Source of the DNA: an uncultured Anaerolineales bacterium | GTDB taxonomy: Bacteria; Chloroflexota; Anaerolineae; Aggregatilineales; Aggregatilineaceae | NCBI GenBank assembly: GCA_937135955.1 | Contig: CAKZOB010000054.1 | Span: 42,685-106,684 of the forward strand | Direction of reading: 5' to 3' | DNA: 64,000 nucleotides | In this document: positions 50,764 to 58,309 of the stretch, piece by piece | Layout of the letters: each line of letters opens with the position of its first letter | Numbering within the stretch: position 1 is the first letter of the stretch | Program-made: the position numbers and the translations under genes | The notes under the pieces: generated by a model | The model's input: the letters and a program-made list of their open reading frames with translations, nothing else | Database searches by the model: none | What the model was told of the DNA's origin: nothing

Positions 50764-51126
50764 ATGCATATCCGACGTGCGCACGAAGTCGTCCCCCTCA
50801 CCAGCCCGCACGGGGAGATCGTCTTCGAGTTGATCGGCGCTGCAGCGGGCGGCCTGCAGAGTCACAGCGTGGCTCAGGTCTTGTTACCGCCAGGGAAAGC
50901 ATCGCGCAGGCACCATCACCCGGTCGCTGAAGAGAGCTATTTCATCCTCGCCGGACAGGCGCGCCTGGAACTGGATGGAGCGACCGCGCATCTCCGCCCT
51001 GGTGATGCGGTCGCCATTCCGTCGGGGGCAGTGCATCAGATTCACAACGAGGGCGACACCGACCTGATCTTCCTGGCCGTCTGTGTCCCCGCCTGGACGC
51101 CGGACAACAGCGTCTACCTGGACTGA
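50764..51126 (+). CDS. Small cupin-domain protein
   Basis: This protein has 120 residues and one cupin barrel. Motif 1 is in SRRHHHPVAEESYFILAG (two His and a Glu) and motif 2 in RPGDAVAIPSGAVHQIHN (last His). This set suits a bound metal ion. GGAGG stands six bases before the ATG. The gene follows the solute-binding protein after 16 bases and is probably in the same operon. The reaction, if any, is unknown. Confidence 0.8.
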   Translation: MHIRRAHEVVPLTSPHGEIVFELIGAAAGGLQSHSVAQVLLPPGKASRRHHHPVAEESYFILAGQARLELDGATAHLRPGDAVAIPSGAVHQIHNEGDTDLIFLAVCVPAWTPDNSVYLD

Positions 51127-51131
51127 GCGCA

Positions 51132-51161
51132 TCAAACAAAACCGGCGCGGCAAGCCGCGCC
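51132..51161 (-). terminator. Terminator of the ParA-membrane protein operon
   Basis: A stem GGCGCGG/CCGCGCC with a four-base loop is followed on the minus strand by GGTTTTGTTTG. On the plus side, after the cupin gene, it lacks a T run. Confidence 0.55.
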
Positions 51162-51181
51162 CATCGGTTGGCAGAGATCAC

Positions 51182-52570
51182 TCAACCACTTCGTCCCATG
51201 CGGCGCATGACCTCGTGCAAAGCCCGCAAGATCGGTGTCTGGTTCATGCCCGCGATCACACAGAGCAGATAGGTGATGACAACCTCGGCGTCGCCCGCCC
51301 GCTCGTGCAGCAAGTCCTGGTTGGCTAGCGTGGCGATCAGGAACATCAGCAAGCCCATCACCCCGCCCAGCAGTGGATTGATCAGGTACCAGCTTATGTG
51401 AATGGGATCGAAATCGCGCAGGCGGGTGGTATGCCGTTCCAGCGTCAGATAGCCCGTGAGCAGCGCCCCGGCGATCCCGAACAGCAGCGGGTAGTAGAGT
51501 GCAGCCACTACAGGCACGCCCACTGCCTCCCCTACTCCGGCGAACAGCGCTTTGAGCAGGAAAAGCACCACCAGGGCGATCACCCAACCGACCAGGTAAT
51601 TCAACAGCAAGGGCCGGTAACGGGCGATGTCTGCTTCGATCTTACGCTGCCGGGTGATCTCGGTGCGAATGCGGTAGACAGTCGCCCGCACCGCTTCGTA
51701 ATTGGCCCGCGAACTGATCAGCAGCCGGTCGGCCTCGGCCAGCTCTTGCTGGTAGCGATCGTTGACCTGCGGGTCGCGCGTGGGATGGCGGGCCAGGTCT
51801 TCCTGCAAGGCTTCGATCTGCCGGGCCAGACGGCGAATACGCTCCTCTTCTACCGCACTCGTCGCAGCTTCGGACACGCTGGACACACGCTCAGGTTCGA
51901 GAGCTACACCGGCAGCGCCCGGAGCCTCAGGGGGAACATCGCGAGCAGGCAGGGAGTCGGCTGCCGACAAGGACAGAGCGGGGCGTTGCTCAGTCGCGCG
52001 GGCAGGCGGTTCGCTCGACCATGTTTCGGGCGAGGGTGGTGTCAGCGCCTCGACTTCCAGACGCGGTTGATACGCTGCCTCCTGCACAGGGGACGCAGGG
52101 GACAACTCGCGTTCGGCCAGAGGCGGCGCATCTGCCTCTATAGCCGAGGTTTGACCGGCCTTGTTCCGCCCCATAATCACCGGCACATCATCGGTCAAGT
52201 TGGGCGGAGCCGACCAATCCGGCAGGTCGGCCAGGAATTCGTCAGCGACAGACCTGGCGCGCTGCTCAGGGGTACGGCGCGGCGGGATGCCAGGCTCCGC
52301 TGATGGGACGGCGCGGCGATCAGCCGGTACGACAGGCAGCGCCTCGTCCAAACCCGGCAACGGGGCTGAGATGTCGAACAGGGCGCGCATTTCTTCCGGC
52401 GTCAGGCGCAGGGCCGCCGGGTCGAGCGATTCGGCAGAACGCTCTGCGGGCAGCGCAGCCGATGTGTCGCTCATGATGTCCGTGGACAGCGTGCGCTCGC
52501 CCAGCAGAATTGATCGGCCCTTGCCTCGCAAAGAAGCGCGGCGGCGCGGCTCATGATTCGACGCTTCCAC
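51182..52570 (-). CDS. Membrane protein with long disordered N-terminus, ParA partner
   Basis: This protein has 462 residues. The first 260 are polar, rich in Pro, Ala, Glu and Ser, and likely disordered. A coiled coil follows (RRLARQIEALQEDLARH), then four or five membrane segments from about 335 to 445. A GTG at 52570, inside the end of the parA gene, has a perfect AGGAGG six bases upstream; an ATG at 52474 is the alternative. The overlap of 20 bases couples it to ParA. I do not recognise the family. It could be the membrane anchor or target of this ParA. Confidence 0.6.
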   Translation of the reverse strand: MEASNHEPRRRASLRGKGRSILLGERTLSTDIMSDTSAALPAERSAESLDPAALRLTPEEMRALFDISAPLPGLDEALPVVPADRRAVPSAEPGIPPRRTPEQRARSVADEFLADLPDWSAPPNLTDDVPVIMGRNKAGQTSAIEADAPPLAERELSPASPVQEAAYQPRLEVEALTPPSPETWSSEPPARATEQRPALSLSAADSLPARDVPPEAPGAAGVALEPERVSSVSEAATSAVEEERIRRLARQIEALQEDLARHPTRDPQVNDRYQQELAEADRLLISSRANYEAVRATVYRIRTEITRQRKIEADIARYRPLLLNYLVGWVIALVVLFLLKALFAGVGEAVGVPVVAALYYPLLFGIAGALLTGYLTLERHTTRLRDFDPIHISWYLINPLLGGVMGLLMFLIATLANQDLLHERAGDAEVVITYLLCVIAGMNQTPILRALHEVMRRMGRSG

Positions 52571-53321
52571 GCATGACCTCCTGTGCCAGCGCGCGATAGC
52601 CCTCGGCAATCGGATGGCGCGGCATGTACTCCAACACCGAGAGTCCCACAATCGGCGCTTCGGCCACTGCGTCGTCGTACTGGATCAGCGTCTGGAACAT
52701 GCGCTTGCCGAACACGGCGCGCAACTCGTCCACCACTTCCTGCGCGTGCACCGAGTCGGCGCGATACATCGTGCCGAACAGGCCGGTCAGCCGCAGGGGT
52801 GGATTGAGATTCTTCTTGACGCGCACGATCGTATCCATCAGCGCGCGCACACCGCGCATGGCCAGATACTGGCATTGCACGGGAATGAGCACCTCGTCTG
52901 CCGCCACCAGGCCATTGGCCGCCAGAATCCCCAGGCCGGGTGGGGTATCAATCAGCACGAAGTCGAAGGGGAGCTGTCCCCGGCGCAATGAGACGCGCAG
53001 CCGTTGTGCCCGGTCGGGCGCACCGGCCAACTGCACCTCCGAAGCCGCCAGGTCAATGCTGGCTGGCACCAGTGCCAGCCGCTCGCGCACCGGGCGCATC
53101 ACCCGCGCCAGCGACACCTGGCTGTACATGATCAGCGAGAAAGCGCTACGCCGGATATCGTAGGAATCAATGCCGAAAGCAGCCGTCAGGCCGCCCTGTG
53201 GATCAAGGTCAATGAGCAACACCCGCTGGCCGGATTCGGCAAACGCCAACCCCAGATTCATCGCCGACGTGGTCTTGCCGACGCCCCCTTTCTGGTTGGC
53301 AATGACAATGATCCGAGTCAT
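52551..53321 (-). CDS. ParA/Soj-family ATPase, orphan
   Basis: This protein has 256 residues. The deviant Walker A motif NQKGGVGKTTSAMNLG is at 9-24 with both lysines. Walker A' is DLDPQGGLT, and Walker B is LIDTPPGLG near 122-130. ParA-like ATPases make dynamic gradients that place DNA or protein complexes. No parB lies downstream; instead a membrane protein gene overlaps it. It may therefore position a membrane or other cargo rather than the origin. A TATAAT box lies 37 bases upstream of the start. Confidence 0.88.
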   Translation of the reverse strand: MTRIIVIANQKGGVGKTTSAMNLGLAFAESGQRVLLIDLDPQGGLTAAFGIDSYDIRRSAFSLIMYSQVSLARVMRPVRERLALVPASIDLAASEVQLAGAPDRAQRLRVSLRRGQLPFDFVLIDTPPGLGILAANGLVAADEVLIPVQCQYLAMRGVRALMDTIVRVKKNLNPPLRLTGLFGTMYRADSVHAQEVVDELRAVFGKRMFQTLIQYDDAVAEAPIVGLSVLEYMPRHPIAEGYRALAQEVMRGSVES

Positions 53322-53357
53322 GATCTACCATGCCCTGCTGTACCCCACGCTGGCTGC

Positions 53358-53363
53358 ATTATA
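53358..53363 (-). promoter_or_regulatory. -10 box of the ParA operon
   Basis: A perfect TATAAT on the minus strand lies 37 bases before the parA ATG. No convincing -35 box is present. Confidence 0.45.
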
Positions 53364-53559
53364 GCATAGGCCCGTGTGCAGAGATACTGGCGCGAGAGGG
53401 TTGGGGCGGCCACAAACGGCCCTGGTTGGTCCAACCGACTTGTGATAGACTAGCTCACCATGCGGGCGGAAACTCCAACGAGCCTGTCAGCGTCGGAAAA
53501 CAGACGAGCAGAAAGGAAACTGGCCAGTTGCCTCACTGAGGCCACTGGCATACAGGTCT

Positions 53560-54219
53560 ATGGAAAAACTGATCGGCTTCGACCTCAAGCACTTCATCGC
53601 CACCATCGGCTACATCGGCATCTTTGGCATCGTCTTCGCCGAGTCCGGCCTGCTGGTAGGCTTCTTCCTGCCCGGAGATAGCCTGCTCTTCACGGCGGGC
53701 GTCATTGCGGGGAGCAAGTCCCTGCAGGACACCCTCGGCGTCGAGCTAAGCTATCCGATCCTGGCAATTGGTTGTTTTATCGCCGCGGTAGCAGGCGATA
53801 GCGTGGGCTACTGGTTCGGCAGCCGGGTAGGGCGGCGACTCTTCCAGCGCGAAGACTCCCTCTTCTTCAAAAAGAAGTACCTCTATCAGGCCGAAGCCCT
53901 CTACGAAAAGCATGGTGGCAAGATCATTGTGTTGGCACGTTTCATGCCCATCGTGCGCACATTCGCGCCCATTGTAGCAGGCATTGGCACCATGCATTAT
54001 GGGCGGTTCCTCAGCTTCAACATCTTCGGCGGTCTTTTCTGGGCAGCAGGTGTGGTGAGTGCCGGCTACTTCCTGGGTGAGGCTGCCGATGGTTACCTGA
54101 TGCCCATCGTCATCATCATCATTCTGGTGTCCGTAACACCGCCCGCCCTGCACGTGTTGAAAGACTACCTGGCTCAGCGGCGCGCCCGGCAAGCACACGC
54201 TCCCAAAGCCGAACTATAG
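53560..54219 (+). CDS. DedA-family membrane protein
   Basis: This protein has 219 residues with five or six membrane segments. The family motifs are FAESGLLVGFFLPGDSLLF near 27-45, GDSVGYWFGSRVGRR near 88, and ARFMPIVRTFAPIVAG with the conserved Arg residues near 135. DedA proteins act as proton-linked flippases, for example of undecaprenyl phosphate or phospholipid. The leader of about 100 bases has a weak TAGACT -10 box at 53446. The gene is monocistronic by its flanks. Confidence 0.88.
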   Translation: MEKLIGFDLKHFIATIGYIGIFGIVFAESGLLVGFFLPGDSLLFTAGVIAGSKSLQDTLGVELSYPILAIGCFIAAVAGDSVGYWFGSRVGRRLFQREDSLFFKKKYLYQAEALYEKHGGKIIVLARFMPIVRTFAPIVAGIGTMHYGRFLSFNIFGGLFWAAGVVSAGYFLGEAADGYLMPIVIIIILVSVTPPALHVLKDYLAQRRARQAHAPKAEL

Positions 54220-54265
54220 CTCACCGCAGACAGCATTTCAGCACAGGCGATCACCCAAGTGAGAA

Positions 54266-54289
54266 CGCGCGCGGCACCCCCCGCGCGCG
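54266..54289. terminator. GC hairpin between dedA and bactofilin
   Basis: A nine-base-pair stem CGCGCGCGG/CCGCGCGCG with a six-base loop lies just after dedA and just before the bactofilin promoter. There is no T run, so stopping would be partial or factor-aided. Confidence 0.4.
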
Positions 54290-54291
54290 AA

Positions 54292-54321
54292 TTGACTCCG
54301 GGAACAGGTTCGCGCTATAGT
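54292..54321 (+). promoter_or_regulatory. Promoter of the bactofilin gene
   Basis: TTGACT at 54292-54297, 18 bases, TATAGT at 54316-54321; each hexamer matches five of six. The ATG is 42 bases downstream. Confidence 0.75.
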
Positions 54322-54363
54322 CCTGGGTACTGCGCTCGCATCAACAGAAGGAAGCAGCACGCC

Positions 54364-54861
54364 ATGTCTCTGCTCTTTGGCGGACGCAAGCCACCTCAAC
54401 CCGAAGAGACTGCCAATCCGACCACCCCTGCGCCCAAAGCGCCCGCTCGTCAGCCGGTCGGCTTCGAGACCATCTTGGGCGCAGGCTCTACCCTGAAGGG
54501 AGAACTGCGCTGCCAGGGCAACGTCCGCCTGGACGGCACGTTCGAGGGCACGCTGGAGATTGACGGGAATGTGCTGGTCGGTGAGACGGGCAAGATCACC
54601 GCGGACATCAACGCCAAGAATGTCTCCATTGCCGGAGCCGTGCGCGGTGACGTGAGCGGTAAGAAAGTGCAGTTGCTGCGCACAGCCCGCGTCTGGGGCG
54701 ACATCACTGCTTCGGCCATCACCACCGAAGAGGGGGCGTTTATCGAGGGCAAGATCACCATGGTCACGCACGATGCCGCGCAGGAATTCGACGCCGCCAG
54801 CATCCCGCTGCCGGAGGGAAGTCTGCCCCCACCGTCCGCCGAGCATCCTCAGACGGACTGA
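54364..54861 (+). CDS. Bactofilin (polymer-forming cytoskeletal protein)
   Basis: This protein has 165 residues. A short Pro-rich N-terminal tail is followed by the bactofilin beta-helix. It shows the repeat GSTLKGELRCQGNVRLDGTFEG, then turns of the type GKITADINAKNVSIAGAVRGDV, and closes with EEGAFIEGKITM. A disordered Pro/Glu tail follows. Bactofilins form stable filaments that place wall enzymes and shape the cell. It has its own promoter. The next gene, a DUF151 nuclease, also has its own. Confidence 0.9.
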   Translation: MSLLFGGRKPPQPEETANPTTPAPKAPARQPVGFETILGAGSTLKGELRCQGNVRLDGTFEGTLEIDGNVLVGETGKITADINAKNVSIAGAVRGDVSGKKVQLLRTARVWGDITASAITTEEGAFIEGKITMVTHDAAQEFDAASIPLPEGSLPPPSAEHPQTD

Positions 54862-54893
54862 GCACGGGGCGGTGTCACGCCGCGCGTTCGCTT

Positions 54894-54922
54894 TTGCCGG
54901 GGTCTCAGGCTGATGTTATAAT
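54894..54922 (+). promoter_or_regulatory. Promoter of the DUF151 gene
   Basis: TTGCCG at 54894-54899, 17 bases, perfect TATAAT at 54917-54922. The ATG lies 58 bases downstream. Confidence 0.75.
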
Positions 54923-54980
54923 GAGCGTAGTAGATACAGGCAAGGTAGCGTCCGGTACTGAACGGCGAATCAGGGACACC

Positions 54981-55544
54981 ATGATCAAAGTCCAGATTGA
55001 CAGCATCCGCGTCAGCCTCATGTCGCAACTGCGCGTTGTCGTGCTCAAAGACCCGGTGAGCGGCCGTTTCTTGCCCATCTTCATTGGTCCGTGCGAAGCA
55101 GAGGCAATCGCGGTCAAGCTGCAGGGTATGCACGTCGAACGTCCCCTGACGCACGACTTGCTCAAGTCGGTCATCGCCGAACTGGGCGGAGAAGTGCAAT
55201 ACATTGTGGTCAACGACTTGCGCCAGGACACTTTCTACGCTCAGATCATCGTCGAGCAGGCGGGCGAAACCCACGTGATTGACTCGCGGCCCAGCGATGC
55301 CATCGCCCTTTCGGTGCGGCTGGATGTGCCCATCTACGTCGAGGAATCGGTGATGGATCGGGCTGGCATCATGCCAGACGAGGAAATCGACTCAGAAGGC
55401 GCCGCCAAGGCCGCCGAAACGCCCGCCGTCGAAAAGGCGGAGGACGAGGACGAAGACCGCCTGAGCATTTTCGAAGACTTCGTCGAGTCGCTTGATCTGG
55501 ACGACCTGGACGCGCCCGACGAAGACGACGAAGAGAAAAGCTGA
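54981..55544 (+). CDS. Bifunctional nuclease family protein (DUF151)
   Basis: This protein has 187 residues. The BFN domain covers about 1-135, with RVVVLKDPVSGRFLPIFIGPCEAEAIA near the front (positions 18-44) and the end motif DSRPSDAIALSVRLDVPIYV near 102-121. Some members of this family have been reported to have nuclease activity. The last 50 residues are very acidic (EDEDEDRLS, DEDDEEKS), a tail longer than usual. AGGGA precedes the ATG. A terminator follows, so it is monocistronic. Confidence 0.88.
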   Translation: MIKVQIDSIRVSLMSQLRVVVLKDPVSGRFLPIFIGPCEAEAIAVKLQGMHVERPLTHDLLKSVIAELGGEVQYIVVNDLRQDTFYAQIIVEQAGETHVIDSRPSDAIALSVRLDVPIYVEESVMDRAGIMPDEEIDSEGAAKAAETPAVEKAEDEDEDRLSIFEDFVESLDLDDLDAPDEDDEEKS

Positions 55545-55583
55545 ACAGAGCCGACCCGCGCAGCGGGTGACGTGAGTATCGCG

Positions 55584-55614
55584 CGGGGCAGTTCCGTTTG
55601 GGCTGCCCCGTTTT
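55584..55614 (+). terminator. Terminator after the DUF151 gene
   Basis: An eight-base-pair stem CGGGGCAG/CTGCCCCG is followed directly by TTTT. Confidence 0.85.
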
Positions 55615-55680
55615 GACACCTGCCCCGAATCCATCTATTTTTGAGAGCTAGATTCGACGCTCACCAATAAGGCTGGCGAG

Positions 55681-57591
55681 ATGAGTCAGGAAACAGCTCC
55701 GCTTCGCCCAGAACAGATGGCTCCACACAGCGTGGACGCCGAAGAGGCTGTGCTTGGCTCGATCCTGATCAATCCCGACGCCTATTACGAAGTCGCGCCC
55801 TTCCTGCAGGCAGAAGACTTCTTCATCGTGCGCAATGCCTGGGTGTGGGAGGCAATCACGCGCCTGCACGAACGCGGTGAGCAAATTGACTATGTTACGG
55901 TCGTGGAAGAGCTGCGCCAGCAGGGTCGCCTGGAAGAGATCGGCGGCGCGGCGTATATCACTCACCTGATCAATCATACGCCCTCGTCCATCTACGCCGA
56001 AACCTATGGGCGCATCGTCGAGCGCGCTGCCCTGCGCCGCCGGATGCTCACTGCCGCCAGCACCATCGCGCGCCTGGCCCAGCAGGAAGACAGCGATATC
56101 AACGATGTGATCGATCAGTCGGAGGCGGCGCTCTTTGCCGTCACTGAGCGGCGTCTGCGCCAGGAACTGGTGCCCATCCGCACCGCGCTGGCCGAATACT
56201 ACGATCGCGTCGAAACGCTCTACAGACAGCAGGCAGAGTCGCTCGGCGTGCCAATGGGCTTCACCGACCTGGATCGGCTGCTGGGCGGCCTGCAGAAATC
56301 CGACCTGATCATCGTGGCCGGTCGGCCTGGCATGGGCAAGACTTCCTGGCTGCTCACCGTCGCGCTGAATGCTGCCAAGGCAGGTGTGCGCGTCGCCATC
56401 TTCAGCATGGAGATGAGCAACGAGCAGATCGTCCAGCGTCTGCTCGCCACTGAGACGGGCATTAGCATGCACAAGTTGCGTCTGGGCCAGTTCAGAGAAC
56501 AGGAATGGGACACTTTTGTGCAGGCGGTGGGGCGGCTGAGTAAGCTCAATATCTATCTGGACGACACCCCGGCTCTTACTCCCATTCAGATGCGGGCCAA
56601 GTGCCGCCGGCTATATAGCGAACACGGCGTAGACCTGGTCATCCTGGACTACCTGCAACTGATGTCCGCCGGGACAGGCTACTCGGATAACCGCGTCCAA
56701 GAGATCAGTTTCATTTCGCGCAGCCTCAAGCAACTGGCCCGCGAAATGAACGTGCCAGTCCTGGCCGCAGCGCAACTTTCGCGCGCCGTCGAACAACGGC
56801 AGGACAAGCGCCCACAACTTTCCGATCTGAGAGAGAGTGGCTGCCTGGCAGGAGATACCCTGATCTACCTCCCAGAAACAGGGCGTTACGTTCCCATCAG
56901 CACCCTGGTGGAGAAGACTGGCTTCCAGGTGGTCAGTTTAGACTTTGAGACCTGGAAGCTAAGTAACAGCAGGGTCATGCGGGCCTTCTGCACAGGGATC
57001 AAACCTGTCTTTCGCCTGACAACCCGTCTGGGACGCCGCATACGTGCTACGAGGAATCATCGCTTTCTGACCTTGCAGGGCTGGAAACGTCTGGACGAGC
57101 TACAAACAGGTGAGCGCATCGCTCTTCCCCGCGTCTACGGCCATGCCCGTCAGCAGCCCATGACCGACGCTGAACTGGCCCCACTTGGCTATAAGCAAAG
57201 CATCCGTCGGACAAGTGCTGCTCAGCTGGCAGGTGCTGCGCAGCCTGAACAGATAGCGTGGCCAGCCGAAAGCGATGTCTACTGGGATCAGATTGTCTCA
57301 GTTGAACCAGATGGAGAGACCGAAGTTTACGATCTCACGGTACCCGGACCAGAGAACTTCATAGCGAATGACATCATCGTCCACAACAGCATTGAGCAGG
57401 ACGCCGACGTGGTGATGTTCATCTATCGCGATGAGGTGTACAACGAGAACACCGAACACCCCAATCAGGCCGAGATCATCGTCGCCAAGCATCGCAATGG
57501 CCCGACTGGCATGGTGACGCTCTTCTTCCGCAAGGAACTGACGCAGTTCGCCAACCTGGTCAAGACCGACGTAGACCTGACCGGCTATTGA
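55681..57591 (+). CDS. dnaB: Replicative DNA helicase DnaB with in-frame intein
   Basis: The frame has 636 codons. Residues 1-387 and 570-636 are DnaB; residues 388-569 are an intein. The helicase part shows the N-terminal domain (DAEEAVLGSIL), the Walker A motif GRPGMGKT near 214-221, ILDYLQLM near 331 and the start of the last motif LSDLRESG. It resumes SIEQDADVVMFIYR after the intein. The spliced protein would have 454 residues, the normal DnaB length. DnaB unwinds DNA at the fork. The dnaD-like and loader genes follow at once. Confidence 0.95.
   Translation: MSQETAPLRPEQMAPHSVDAEEAVLGSILINPDAYYEVAPFLQAEDFFIVRNAWVWEAITRLHERGEQIDYVTVVEELRQQGRLEEIGGAAYITHLINHTPSSIYAETYGRIVERAALRRRMLTAASTIARLAQQEDSDINDVIDQSEAALFAVTERRLRQELVPIRTALAEYYDRVETLYRQQAESLGVPMGFTDLDRLLGGLQKSDLIIVAGRPGMGKTSWLLTVALNAAKAGVRVAIFSMEMSNEQIVQRLLATETGISMHKLRLGQFREQEWDTFVQAVGRLSKLNIYLDDTPALTPIQMRAKCRRLYSEHGVDLVILDYLQLMSAGTGYSDNRVQEISFISRSLKQLAREMNVPVLAAAQLSRAVEQRQDKRPQLSDLRESGCLAGDTLIYLPETGRYVPISTLVEKTGFQVVSLDFETWKLSNSRVMRAFCTGIKPVFRLTTRLGRRIRATRNHRFLTLQGWKRLDELQTGERIALPRVYGHARQQPMTDAELAPLGYKQSIRRTSAAQLAGAAQPEQIAWPAESDVYWDQIVSVEPDGETEVYDLTVPGPENFIANDIIVHNSIEQDADVVMFIYRDEVYNENTEHPNQAEIIVAKHRNGPTGMVTLFFRKELTQFANLVKTDVDLTGY
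56842..57387 (+). mobile_element. DnaB mini-intein (DnaB-b site) without homing endonuclease
   Basis: The intein has 182 residues, from Cys388 to Asn569 of the precursor, with Ser as the first C-extein residue. Block A is CLAGDTLIYLP and block B has TRNHRFLTLQGWKRLDEL. Block F is EVYDLTVPGPENFIANDII and block G ends VHN. The site RESG/SIEQ is the one used by the Ssp and Rma DnaB inteins. Between B and F the piece MTDAELAPLGY matches the start of block C of an endonuclease, after which the nuclease is missing. All splicing residues seem present. Codon use is slightly richer in A and T than in the exteins. Confidence 0.95.
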
Positions 57592-57604
57592 TGAGCGCGC
57601 ATCC

Positions 57605-58309
57605 ATGAAACCATTCGCGGGCTTCCCGCCCGGCAAGATACCGATGATCCGCGTCCCCAGTCAGTTCTTCACCGATTTGCTGGGGGCCATTGACGATCTA
57701 GATGAACTCAAGCTTACGCTCTACGCCTTCTGGGCCTTGCAACAGCAGGAGGGCGAGTTGCGATACCTGCTCAAACGTGAGGTGTTGCAGGACACGCGCT
57801 TCCTGGAGAGTCTCGATCCTGACCCGCAGCGCGCAGCCGAACGGGCGCTGGCAGCGCTGGAGCGCGCCGTAGCCCGCGGCACGCTGCTACACGTCAGCGT
57901 AGAGGGGGTGCGCGGCCCGGAAGACCTGTACTTCATGAACACCACGCACGGGCGAAATGCTGTCCGGGCCATTGCCGCCGGGCACTATGAGCCGGGCGAC
58001 CGCGATACACCGGTGCTGCTGATCAGCGAGCGCCCATCTGTCTACACGCTCTACGAAGAGAACATCGGGCCACTCACACCGCTGATCGCCGAGGAACTTC
58101 GCGCAGCAGAACAAGAGTATCCGCCCGCCTGGATCGAAGAAGCCGTGCGCATCGCCGTCGAGCGCAATGCCCGCAACTGGCGCTTCATCCGCCGCATCCT
58201 GGAACGTTGGGAAACTGAGGGCAAAGACCGTGGAATCGCTCAACGACCATCTAAAGCGGATCGGTACCGGTATATCCAGGGACCCTACTCGGACATCGTC
58301 GACTACTGA
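57605..58309 (+). CDS. DnaD-domain primosome protein
   Basis: This protein has 234 residues. The N-terminal half is a winged-helix-like domain (RVPSQFFTDLLGAIDDLDELK). The DnaD/DnaB2 domain at about 150-210 shows YEENIGPLTPLIAEEL and YPPAWIEEAVRIAVERNARN, then RRILERWETEGK. Such proteins help load the replicative helicase at the origin or at stalled forks. The order dnaB, dnaD-like, DnaC/DnaI-like supports that. Its last 80 bases overlap the loader gene. The ATG at 57605 has a weak ribosome site; an ATG at 57644 is possible. Confidence 0.85.
   Translation: MKPFAGFPPGKIPMIRVPSQFFTDLLGAIDDLDELKLTLYAFWALQQQEGELRYLLKREVLQDTRFLESLDPDPQRAAERALAALERAVARGTLLHVSVEGVRGPEDLYFMNTTHGRNAVRAIAAGHYEPGDRDTPVLLISERPSVYTLYEENIGPLTPLIAEELRAAEQEYPPAWIEEAVRIAVERNARNWRFIRRILERWETEGKDRGIAQRPSKADRYRYIQGPYSDIVDY

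Noticed and set aside
58167..58230. ATG at 58167 as the start of the helicase loader
   Set aside because: It lies deep in the dnaD-like gene without a ribosome site, and the extra residues show no domain; the GTG at 58230 has GAGGG well placed.
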